DNA of 64,000 nt from [Flexibacter] sp. ATCC 35208 (lineage in GTDB: Bacteria > Bacteroidota > Bacteroidia > Chitinophagales > Chitinophagaceae). The notes below the pieces were generated by a model. The model had not been told where the DNA came from and ran no database searches. It saw only the letters and a list, made by a program, of their open reading frames with translations. The stretch lies in contig NZ_MTKN01000039.1 of the NCBI RefSeq assembly GCF_001975825.1, forward strand, positions 1-64,000, in the 5' to 3' direction. How positions within the stretch are numbered: the stretch's first letter is position 1; each line of letters begins with the position of its first letter. Below are positions 54,798 through 63,053 of this stretch, one piece after another. Position numbers and translations under genes: made by a program.

Positions 54798-57700
54798 GTG
54801 CGTTTAAAAACATTAGAAATCAAAGGCTTCAAAAGTTTTGCAGACAAGACTGTCTTACACTTCGACGAAGGTGTAACCGGGGTTATAGGCCCCAACGGCT
54901 GTGGCAAAAGTAATATTATCGACTCCATCCGATGGGTTATCGGTGAGCATAAGATCTCCAATCTCCGCTCTGAAAACCAATCTGGCCTGGTGTTCAACGG
55001 CTCCAAAACCCGCTCTGCCAGCGGGATGGCTGAAGTAAGCCTCACGTTTGAGAATACCCGCAATGTACTCCCTACTGAGTTTACAACCGTCACTATCACC
55101 CGCAAATTCTACAAGAACGGCGATTCCGAATACCGCCTCAATGACGTAGCCTGCCGACTCAAAGACATCCATAATCTCTTTATGGATACTGGTGTTAGTA
55201 CCGACTCCTACGCCATTATCGAACTCGGAATGGTAGATGATATTATCAAAGATAAAGAGAACTCCCGCCGCCGCATGCTTGAGCAAGCCGCCGGTATCTC
55301 CATCTACAAAACCCGTAAAAAAGAAGCAAAATCCAAACTCGACGCCACCGAAGGGGATCTGAACCGTATTGAGGACCTGCTGTTTGAAATCAACAACAAC
55401 CTCAAAACCCTCGAAGCCCAGGCCCGAAAAGCAGAACGCTTCTACGAAATCAAGAAAGAATACCGCGAAGTCTCTATAGAACTGGCCAAAGCAGCCCTCG
55501 AAGGCTTTAATGTCGAATTTAAAGACCTCACCGACCAGCAACAAGCCGAATCAGACAAAAAACTGGCCCTGGAAGCCGACATCACCAAAGATGAAGCCTC
55601 CGTCGAAGAAGATAAACTCCACTTCGTAGCCAAAGAACGCGAACTCTCTGTCCTCCAAAAATCCTTCAACGAACTGGTAGCTACCATCCGTACCAAGGAA
55701 AACGACAAGAACCTCGCTACACAACAACTCACTTACTTAAAGGAAAGAGAACGCAATATCAGCCACTTCCTCGCCAACGCCGAAGGACAGCTGCAAGGTC
55801 TCACCGAATCCATCGCCTTTACCGAAAACCAGGTTACAGAAGAACAGGACGTGTTCGACTCCCTCCAGGATCAACTGGAAGGCCTGCAGGACATGGTCGA
55901 TGAGAAAAAGGAATCCTTTAACCAAAAGAAACTGGCCCTCGAAACCCTCCGCCGCGACCAGCAACAATGGCAACGCCAGCAGTTCGAGGCAGAGAAAAAA
56001 GTGGCCGTAGCCGATACTTCGGTGCAAAACCTGGTACGCAGCATCCAACAGCTGCAGGAAGAAAAAGCCAACCGCCAGCTGCAGATCACGCAACTGGAAG
56101 AAGAAAAGGCCTCCCTTCAGGATACCCTGCTGGATAGCAAAGCTGACCTGGAAGATATGGTCGCTTTCCAGGAAGAGACCAAAGGCAAGATCCTCAGCAC
56201 CCAGGGCGAAATCGAAGGCCTCCGAGATAAACTCGTGGATGAAAACCGTACCCTCGATCAGAAAAAGAACGAGTACGACCTGCTGAAATCGCTGGTAGAC
56301 AGTCTGGAAGGCTACCCCGACAGTATCAAATTCCTCAAGAAAAATACCGACTGGAACAATAAGGCACCTATCCTGAGCGATATCTTCTTCTGTCGTGAAG
56401 ACTACCGCACCTGCGTGGAGAACCTGCTTGAACCTTACCTGAACTATTATGTAGTCAACAACGCCGCCGAAGCCATTCAGGCCATCAACCTCCTCGATGA
56501 CAACAAAAAGGGTAAAGCCAACTTCTTTATCCTCGACCAGTTCCATCATCAGGGCGGTCAGCTCTTTACCCCACCCAATACCATCCCGGCACTGGATGTG
56601 GTAGAGATCGACGAACGTTACAAAGGTCTCGGCAACTACCTCCTGGGCAAAGTATTCATCGCTGACAATGTAACAGGTATCGAATGGGACCAGCTTGCTG
56701 ATCAGGATGTACTCGTGATCGAAAAGAGCGGCCGCATCGTGCGTGGTAAATACAACATGAGCGGTGGTAGCGTGGGCGCTTTCGAAGGCAAGAAACTCGG
56801 TCGTGCCAAGAACCTCGAAAAACTGGATGAAGAGATCCGTGCACTGGAAACCATCGTAGCTACCCTGCGTGAACAGATACAGGAAAAGCACAACCAGGTA
56901 CTCGGCTTCAACACACAGCTGAATGAAAACAAGATCAATCAGCAGCGTGAAAAGATCAACCAGCTGAACAACCAGGTGTTTGGTCTCCAGAACAGGATCG
57001 AGAACTTCCGTCACCTGATTGATTCCGGCGATAAACGACTGGCCGAAATGCAGCAATCCCTGGAACAGAACCAGGAAAGCATAGCCGGTGTAAGAGAAGA
57101 ACTGGAAGATCTGAACGAAAAGGTACACGCCCTGCACGACAACATTGTCAACGCAGAACGTGCTGCCAGCGACGCAGAGGCCCAGTTCAACCAGGCGAAT
57201 GTACAGTTCAATAACCAGAACTTACAGCAAACCCGCCAGCAATCCAAAGTAGCGGCCCTGCGCCAGGAACTGGATTTCAAACGCAAACAACTGACCGATC
57301 TGCACAACCAGATCACCAGCAATAAATCCCAACTGGAAGACGCCGTGGCCAACATCGCCGCTGCCGAAGACAAACTGGGCACTGCCGAAGATGGTCTCAT
57401 AGAACTCTTCCGCCGCAAAGAAACAGAGGAGAAGGAACTGAACGAAAAAGACCAGGAATATTATAACTTCCGAAACCAGTTGCAGGAAAAAGAAACCAGT
57501 CTTCGTACCCGCACCCGTGCCCGTGAGGAACTGGACCGGCAGCTGACGGTGATCAAAGACAAGGTGAACGAACTGAAGTTACAACTGGCCTCCATGAAGG
57601 AGCGTTTAAGTGTAGAATTCAAGGTAAATCTTGACGAAATCATCGACGAACAACGTAGCTCAGTATTGCCGGCAGACGAATTGCAGGGAAGTGCAGAGCG

Positions 57701-58328
57701 ATTGAAAAAGCGGCTGGAAAATATGGGCGAGATCAACCCTACGGCCATTGAAGCCTACCAGGAGATGAAAAAACGTTATGAGTTCATTCTGGAACAAAAG
57801 AATGACCTTGTGACCGCCAAAGAATCCCTGATGGCTACCATCCAGGAAGTAGAAGCGACCGCCAACCAGAAATTCCTCGAAACCTTTAACCAGGTGAAGG
57901 AAAACTTTGTTAGAGTATTTAAGGCGCTGTTTACAGAAGAAGACCAGTGTGACATGATCCTGAGTGATCCTGAAAACCTGGCAGACACAGGAATTGAAAT
58001 TATCGCAAAACCGAAAGGAAAGCGTCCGGCAGCCATTACACAGCTGAGTGGGGGAGAGAAGACCCTGACGGCAACGGCACTGCTGTTTGCTATCTACCTG
58101 ATCAAACCAGCCCCGTTCTGTATATTGGATGAGGTGGATGCGCCGCTGGATGATGCGAATGTTGGGAAGTTTACAAATATGATTCGTAAATTTTCGGATA
58201 ATTCACAGTTCATCATTGTGACGCATAATAAGCAGACAATGGCATCTGTGGATGTGATTTATGGAGTGACGATGCAGGAACCAGGGGTAAGTAAGCTTGT
58301 TCCTGTGGATTTCAGGAGTCTGAATTAG
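54798..58328 (+). CDS. smc: Chromosome segregation SMC protein
   Basis: 1176 residues from a GTG start, supported by MRLKTLEIKGFKSFADKT, the conserved SMC N-terminus, and by the purine-rich GAGGAG 7 bp upstream. Walker A GPNGCGKSN (31-39). Long coiled coils run about 170-500 and 670-1010. The hinge is about 505-660. The C-terminal head has the signature LSGGEKTLTATALLFAIYLI (near 1080) and Walker B FCILDEVDAPLDDANV. It forms the ring that organises and separates chromosomes with ScpA/ScpB, which are not in this window. Confidence 0.97.
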   Translation: MRLKTLEIKGFKSFADKTVLHFDEGVTGVIGPNGCGKSNIIDSIRWVIGEHKISNLRSENQSGLVFNGSKTRSASGMAEVSLTFENTRNVLPTEFTTVTITRKFYKNGDSEYRLNDVACRLKDIHNLFMDTGVSTDSYAIIELGMVDDIIKDKENSRRRMLEQAAGISIYKTRKKEAKSKLDATEGDLNRIEDLLFEINNNLKTLEAQARKAERFYEIKKEYREVSIELAKAALEGFNVEFKDLTDQQQAESDKKLALEADITKDEASVEEDKLHFVAKERELSVLQKSFNELVATIRTKENDKNLATQQLTYLKERERNISHFLANAEGQLQGLTESIAFTENQVTEEQDVFDSLQDQLEGLQDMVDEKKESFNQKKLALETLRRDQQQWQRQQFEAEKKVAVADTSVQNLVRSIQQLQEEKANRQLQITQLEEEKASLQDTLLDSKADLEDMVAFQEETKGKILSTQGEIEGLRDKLVDENRTLDQKKNEYDLLKSLVDSLEGYPDSIKFLKKNTDWNNKAPILSDIFFCREDYRTCVENLLEPYLNYYVVNNAAEAIQAINLLDDNKKGKANFFILDQFHHQGGQLFTPPNTIPALDVVEIDERYKGLGNYLLGKVFIADNVTGIEWDQLADQDVLVIEKSGRIVRGKYNMSGGSVGAFEGKKLGRAKNLEKLDEEIRALETIVATLREQIQEKHNQVLGFNTQLNENKINQQREKINQLNNQVFGLQNRIENFRHLIDSGDKRLAEMQQSLEQNQESIAGVREELEDLNEKVHALHDNIVNAERAASDAEAQFNQANVQFNNQNLQQTRQQSKVAALRQELDFKRKQLTDLHNQITSNKSQLEDAVANIAAAEDKLGTAEDGLIELFRRKETEEKELNEKDQEYYNFRNQLQEKETSLRTRTRAREELDRQLTVIKDKVNELKLQLASMKERLSVEFKVNLDEIIDEQRSSVLPADELQGSAERLKKRLENMGEINPTAIEAYQEMKKRYEFILEQKNDLVTAKESLMATIQEVEATANQKFLETFNQVKENFVRVFKALFTEEDQCDMILSDPENLADTGIEIIAKPKGKRPAAITQLSGGEKTLTATALLFAIYLIKPAPFCILDEVDAPLDDANVGKFTNMIRKFSDNSQFIIVTHNKQTMASVDVIYGVTMQEPGVSKLVPVDFRSLN

Positions 58329-58352
58329 AAGGAGAAATTGAAAGAGTAAGGT

Positions 58353-58420
58353 CTATTAACTTTCAGATCTATCAACTTTTAGATCTCCTAACTTTTAGAT
58401 TTCAGATCTCTGCACTAACT
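58353..58420 (+). repeat. Short AACTTTTAGATCT-type direct repeats
   Basis: Four loose copies (TTAACTTTCAGATCT, TCAACTTTTAGATCT, CTAACTTTTAGATTT, then CAGATCT and CTAACTTT) lie in the interval between smc and the DUF4259 gene. Period about 17-22 bp. No coding frame. Confidence 0.55.
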
Positions 58421-58451
58421 TTACGCAACCAAACAAAAAACTTACATAGCT

Positions 58452-58847
58452 ATGGGCACATGGGGTACCAGAAATTTTGAAAATGATGGTTCACTAGACT
58501 GGGTATTTGAAATGATTGATGCTAAGGATGGAGGCTTGATCTCTGATACCTTGCAGTTCTCATTGAACAAAGACGGTCTCCTCGACACTTCTGAATGCGA
58601 AGACGCATTGGCAGCCGCTGAAACAGTAGCCGCGCTTACTGGTAAACCCAGTGAAGATTATCCTGAAACTCCACTGGAAAAGCTGGATTCTTTAAACGTT
58701 CTGGCTACCCTGGCATTGAGAAAACTGGCGGTTTCAGTGATTGAAAAGATCAAGCTGAATTCTGAAATGAAGCAGACATATACAGACAGTGGGGAGGTAG
58801 AAGCGTGGTTTGCTGTACAGGATGAGCTGATTAGAAGACTGAGCTAA
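58452..58847 (+). CDS. DUF4259-family small protein
   Basis: 131 residues. The start MGTWGTRNFENDGSLDWVFE is the DUF4259 signature (GTWGxGxFxND..ADW). The rest is helical and acidic. Cytosolic, function unknown. It has its own hairpin terminator. Confidence 0.88.
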   Translation: MGTWGTRNFENDGSLDWVFEMIDAKDGGLISDTLQFSLNKDGLLDTSECEDALAAAETVAALTGKPSEDYPETPLEKLDSLNVLATLALRKLAVSVIEKIKLNSEMKQTYTDSGEVEAWFAVQDELIRRLS

Positions 58848-58874
58848 TTACAACCTGCAAAATACCTAATTGAA

Positions 58875-58903
58875 AGCCTCCTGGATCCTAAATCCAGGAG
58901 GCT
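58875..58903. terminator. 12-bp hairpin terminator after the DUF4259 gene
   Basis: AGCCTCCTGGAT (58875-58886) pairs with 58892-58903, followed by a short T-stretch. It lies between convergent genes. Confidence 0.85.
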
Positions 58904-58963
58904 TTATCTATTTACGGTTAAAAGGAGTTAAATTCCTTAATCGAATATTTTAATTAAATTTTC

Positions 58964-60226
58964 TTAGATCAAAATCCCTGCTATCGTCGCTGACAAATAA
59001 GAAGCGAGCGTACCACAAAACAACGCCTTCATCCCCAACGCTGCCAAATCCCCTCTTCTCTCAGGCGCCAACACACCAATACCTCCGATCTGCATCCCTA
59101 CACTACTAAAATTAGCAAATCCACAAATCGCCACACTCACAATCAATAACCCCTTAGAAGACACCACTGGTATCGTCTTATCCGTCAAATGCTTAAACGC
59201 AATAAACTCATTTACCGTCAGCTTCTGTCCCAGCAAGGTCGCCACATTATTTACATCCCCATTCGGCACACCCATCGCCCACGCCACCGGATAAAACAAT
59301 TTTCCAAAAATATAATTCAGACTCAAATCAAATCCCGGATTGAAAATATGCCCGATCTTTAGCAACCCCCAGTCCAAAAACGCAATCAAAGCAATAAACC
59401 CAATGATCATGGCAATCACATTCATCGCAATCTTAAACCCATCACTTGCACCATGTGAAATCGCATCAATCACATTCACATAATGACTCTTCACATCCAG
59501 CTTCACAATCCCCATAGTCTGTGATTCCTCCGTTTCCGGAAACACAATCTTCGAAATCACCAACGCCCCCGGCGCCGCCATCAGACTCGCCGTGATCAGC
59601 ATTGGTGCCAGGTCCATCCCCGCAGCCAATCCCATATTGGAATACACCACCAGGATCCCCCCCGCTATACACGCCAGACTACCACTCATCGATGCCAGCA
59701 ACTCACTCTTGGTCATATATGGCAAATAAGGACGGATCATTACCTGGGCTTCAATCTGCCCCACAAACGCACTCGCCACATTACTCAACGCCTCCGCACC
59801 ACTCACACGCATGATCACATTCATCGCCCTGGCTATCACAGCCACAATCCGCTGCATAATACCAAAGTGATAAAATATCGCCACCAGCGAACACACTAAA
59901 ATGATCGCAGCAGTCACATTGAACGCAAACACAAAACCACTCTGCGCATAATCACTGATCGTATCAGGGGTAGGTTTCACAGCAATACCTGCATACACAA
60001 AAGCCACTCCTTCACGGGCAAACTGCTCCAGCTTGCCCATCGCTTTCCCTAATAACTGAAAAAATCTGAAAACCGGTGGTACCTTGAATACCAGCAGGGC
60101 AATTATTATCTGCAGGCCAATACCACTCAATACAAGACGGAAATTGATCTTCTTTTTGTTGTTGGAAAATAAGTAAGCAAGTCCCAGGATGAGTAAAATA
60201 CCAAAAAGGCCCTGAAAACGTCCCAT
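58964..60226 (-). CDS. Concentrative nucleoside transporter (CNT/NupC family)
   Basis: 420 residues, highly hydrophobic with about ten helices. CNT motifs visible: FVFAFNVTAAIILVCSLVAI, VSGAEALSNVASAFVGQIEAQVMI-type (cited in part), the EF/IGxxxPxxN-like VPNGDVNNVATLLGQKLTVNEF, and CGFANFSSVGMQIGGIG. Cation-coupled uptake of nucleosides is expected. No nucleoside hydrolase is adjacent. Confidence 0.92.
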   Translation of the reverse strand: MGRFQGLFGILLILGLAYLFSNNKKKINFRLVLSGIGLQIIIALLVFKVPPVFRFFQLLGKAMGKLEQFAREGVAFVYAGIAVKPTPDTISDYAQSGFVFAFNVTAAIILVCSLVAIFYHFGIMQRIVAVIARAMNVIMRVSGAEALSNVASAFVGQIEAQVMIRPYLPYMTKSELLASMSGSLACIAGGILVVYSNMGLAAGMDLAPMLITASLMAAPGALVISKIVFPETEESQTMGIVKLDVKSHYVNVIDAISHGASDGFKIAMNVIAMIIGFIALIAFLDWGLLKIGHIFNPGFDLSLNYIFGKLFYPVAWAMGVPNGDVNNVATLLGQKLTVNEFIAFKHLTDKTIPVVSSKGLLIVSVAICGFANFSSVGMQIGGIGVLAPERRGDLAALGMKALFCGTLASYLSATIAGILI

Positions 60227-60480
60227 AAGCTAATTTAGATCTAGTAAGGAGCGAAGGTAAAAAACATTAGGGAAATATATAGGGGGATTTTGGTGCTAAT
60301 TAAGTGGTTTACCCCAATAAAAAAGCTGATTTTGGTTGGGAATGAATGAAGTGGGGAATGAGTGTGATGTATAGAATTTAATTACATGTGATGGGGAGGG
60401 GATCCACTTTGCCCCCTATCAAAATTGCGCCTTATAAATATAATTTTATATCTAAATTGTCATTTCAATCGATTACATAA

Positions 60481-62892
60481 ATGAAAAACTGGACACTTTT
60501 CCTGGCAGCCGCCTACTGGCTATCCGCCTGTACAAGCCCAGGACCGGCAAAAGACCAACAATCAGATTCCACGGCCATGAGAAAAAAACTCGGCCCATCC
60601 CCCGTACTGGATGCTACTACCGCCATCTCACACATGCAGGTGGAAAAAGGACTCGAAGTACAACTCGTAGCGTCGGAACCGTTGATCACAACCCCGGTAG
60701 CTATGACCTTCGACGACAAAGGCCGTATGTGGGTAGTCGAAATGATGGGGTACATGCCCGATACCGTAGGTACTGGCGAAGATGTGCCCAACGGCAAAGT
60801 GGTGATCTTAGAAGATACCACCCATGATGGCGTTGCCGACACCCGCAAAGTACTCCTGGACTCGTTGATCCTGCCACGTGCTATCTGTCTTGTTCCCGGC
60901 GGCTTTTTGCTGGCCGAACCACCCAAACTCTGGTTCGTCCCGGTCAAAAACGACGTAGCCGGCAATCGTGTACTGATCGATGACAAATACACCGAAGGCG
61001 GCAACGTAGAGCACCAGCCAAACGGTCTGCTTCGCGCTATGGACAACTGGATCTACAATGCAAAATCGGATAAACGCTACCGCCAGATCAATGGCAAATG
61101 GGTAAAACAGGATACCCACTTCCGTGGTCAGTGGGGTGTAAGCCAGGATAACTTTGGCCGTCTTTACTCTAACAATAACTCGGAAAACGTACTCGGCGAT
61201 TACTTTCCACCCGGCCTTGGCGCCCGCAATCCTAACCAGAAAACAATTGCTGGTTACGACGAGAAGATCGTTCCCGACAACCGTGTCTATCCCATTCACC
61301 CGACACCCGGTGTGAACCGTGGTTATATGAAAGGTATCCTCGACGATAGTCTACGCCTGGTAGAAATGACCGCGGCCTGTAGTCCGCTCGTTTACAGGGG
61401 GAGCCTCTTAGGCAAAGAATACGACAACAACATTTTCGTCGCTGAGCCTTGCGGTAACCTGATCAAACGCAACATCATCCAGGATAGCGGCTATATTGTA
61501 AAAGGTCGTCAGGCCTACCAGAAAAAGGAATTCCTCGCCAGCGATGATGAGCGTTTCCGCCCGGTAAGTCTCTACGACGCACCCGATGGCGCCCTTTATA
61601 TCGTCGATATGTACCGTGGTATCATCCAGCATAAGACATACCTGACGCCGTATCTCAAGGACGAGATCAAAAGCCGTAACCTCACCAACCCACTCAATTG
61701 TGGTCGTATCTACCGCATTGTCCCTGCCGGCGCCAAAATGAAGCCGATGGCACTGGACAATAACCCTGACAAGCTCTTTGCGCTGTTAGAGAATCCCAAC
61801 GGTTGGATCAGGGATAAGGCACAACAGATGATCATTGATCATCATTATACACAGCTCATTCCACATTTAAAAGAACGCCTGCATCAGGAAGGTAATACCT
61901 ATGGCGCTATTCATGCTTTATGGACCCTGGAAGGTTTAGGGGCTTTATCATATAATGAAATTGATTTCCTGCTGCACCAGAAAAACCCATATCTGCAGGC
62001 AGCAGCTATCTCCGCGCTGCCATCGGTAAAATCTCATGGAGCTACTGCCGGATTAAGATCTGGTTCAACTACCGGCGCTTTAGCATCTCCAGCAGCGACT
62101 ACCACTTTAAGATCTGGTTCAACTACCGGCGCTTTAGCCTCTCCAGCAGCGACTACCACTTTAAGATCTGGTTCAGCTACCACCGCTTTAGCACCTCCGG
62201 CAGCTACCGCCACCTTAACATCGTTAGAGAATAATGTATTCCTCGCGCCATACATCGCGTTGGTGTTGCCTTACCTCCCTAACAGTTCCGACCTGCAAAC
62301 AAAATTGATGACCCACTATGCAAACGACCGTTATGTAGCAGATGCGATCATCAATAATAACGGCGGCAAAGAAACCCAACTCTTATCTCAACTAATAAAA
62401 ATAAATCCTGATACCACCCTTGCCATGCGTCGGCATCTCGAAGCCATCATCAAAGATATCGAGACACATCGCAAGGCAAAAATCACCGACGCCCTTGTCA
62501 AAGAATACCCCAAAGGCGCCAAACTTTTCGCCAATATCTGCCAGACCTGCCACGGAAAAGATGGAGAAGGGATCAAATCACTCGCCCCTCCGCTCAACCA
62601 GTCGCAACTCGTTACCGGCGATAAGAATCGACTGATTTCCATAGTGTTATACGGCCTTACCGGACCTATTGATGTAAATGGAAAACACTACAAAGCACCC
62701 GAAATCAGTGCCGATATGCCCGGCATTGGCAGCAATGACGAATTCAATGATCAGGACATCGCCGAAGTGCTCAGCTTCATCAGAAATTGTTGGAGTAACC
62801 AGGCACCGAAGGTAACGGAGAAGGATATACAGGAGGTAAGGAAGAAGTATAAAGGCAGACAAAAGCCGTTCACAATAGAAGAACTGAACTAA
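60481..62892 (+). CDS. Cytochrome-c lipoprotein with propeller dehydrogenase domain and internal tandem repeat
   Basis: 803 residues. Lipobox WLSAC. Residues about 50-420 form a propeller-like domain of the PVC-type membrane-bound dehydrogenase group (VAMTFDDKGRMWVVEMMGY, YIVDMYRGIIQHKTYLTPYL). A HEAT-like helical stretch (about 430-520) follows. Next comes a low-complexity insert of three 18-residue repeats (525-578, LRSGSTTGALASPAATTT) and then more helices. A C-terminal class I cytochrome c has CQTCHGKDGEGI (C686-H690) and a distal methionine candidate in ADMPGIG. Likely periplasmic or surface oxidation of a sugar or alcohol; the substrate is unknown. The insert is odd for the family. Confidence 0.88.
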   Translation: MKNWTLFLAAAYWLSACTSPGPAKDQQSDSTAMRKKLGPSPVLDATTAISHMQVEKGLEVQLVASEPLITTPVAMTFDDKGRMWVVEMMGYMPDTVGTGEDVPNGKVVILEDTTHDGVADTRKVLLDSLILPRAICLVPGGFLLAEPPKLWFVPVKNDVAGNRVLIDDKYTEGGNVEHQPNGLLRAMDNWIYNAKSDKRYRQINGKWVKQDTHFRGQWGVSQDNFGRLYSNNNSENVLGDYFPPGLGARNPNQKTIAGYDEKIVPDNRVYPIHPTPGVNRGYMKGILDDSLRLVEMTAACSPLVYRGSLLGKEYDNNIFVAEPCGNLIKRNIIQDSGYIVKGRQAYQKKEFLASDDERFRPVSLYDAPDGALYIVDMYRGIIQHKTYLTPYLKDEIKSRNLTNPLNCGRIYRIVPAGAKMKPMALDNNPDKLFALLENPNGWIRDKAQQMIIDHHYTQLIPHLKERLHQEGNTYGAIHALWTLEGLGALSYNEIDFLLHQKNPYLQAAAISALPSVKSHGATAGLRSGSTTGALASPAATTTLRSGSTTGALASPAATTTLRSGSATTALAPPAATATLTSLENNVFLAPYIALVLPYLPNSSDLQTKLMTHYANDRYVADAIINNNGGKETQLLSQLIKINPDTTLAMRRHLEAIIKDIETHRKAKITDALVKEYPKGAKLFANICQTCHGKDGEGIKSLAPPLNQSQLVTGDKNRLISIVLYGLTGPIDVNGKHYKAPEISADMPGIGSNDEFNDQDIAEVLSFIRNCWSNQAPKVTEKDIQEVRKKYKGRQKPFTIEELN
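62053..62214 (+). repeat. Three tandem copies of a 54-bp in-frame repeat
   Basis: Units at 62053-62106, 62107-62160 and 62161-62214. Units 1 and 2 are almost identical and unit 3 is diverged. Each encodes 18 Ser/Thr/Ala-rich residues between the helical and cytochrome domains of the surrounding gene. Confidence 0.9.
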
Positions 62893-62943
62893 GCAATATA
62901 GCGTCGAATTAAGTAATGAAAGACTCGAATTAACTATCTCTGA

Positions 62944-62983
62944 TTTTATTTGTGGTTGGACTGCCGTCCAACCACAAATAAAA
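62944..62983. terminator. 17-bp perfect hairpin after the cytochrome lipoprotein gene
   Basis: Stem 62944-62960 with 62967-62983, loop CTGCCG. The T-run is weak; it is followed at once by a second hairpin. Confidence 0.75.
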
Positions 62984-62990
62984 TCCCCTC

Positions 62991-63031
62991 AAAAAAATGG
63001 GCTGATTGCGTAGCAATCAGCCCATTTTTTT
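62991..63031. terminator. 19-bp perfect hairpin with A7/T7 arms
   Basis: Stem 62991-63009 with 63013-63031, loop GTA. It lies between convergent genes and has T-runs on both strands, so it should stop both transcripts. Confidence 0.9.
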
Positions 63032-63053
63032 GCAATTATTTAAAGAAGAAAAA

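Noticed and set aside
55737-57137. 466-codon open frame on the minus strand inside smc
   Set aside because: It is antisense to the Gln/Glu/Leu-rich coiled-coil arms of an unmistakable SMC protein. Its Phe/Val/Leu-rich translation mirrors that composition and shows no family motif.
62034-62255. Ala/Val repeat protein on the minus strand
   Set aside because: Simply the reverse reading of the 54-bp tandem repeat in the cytochrome lipoprotein gene.
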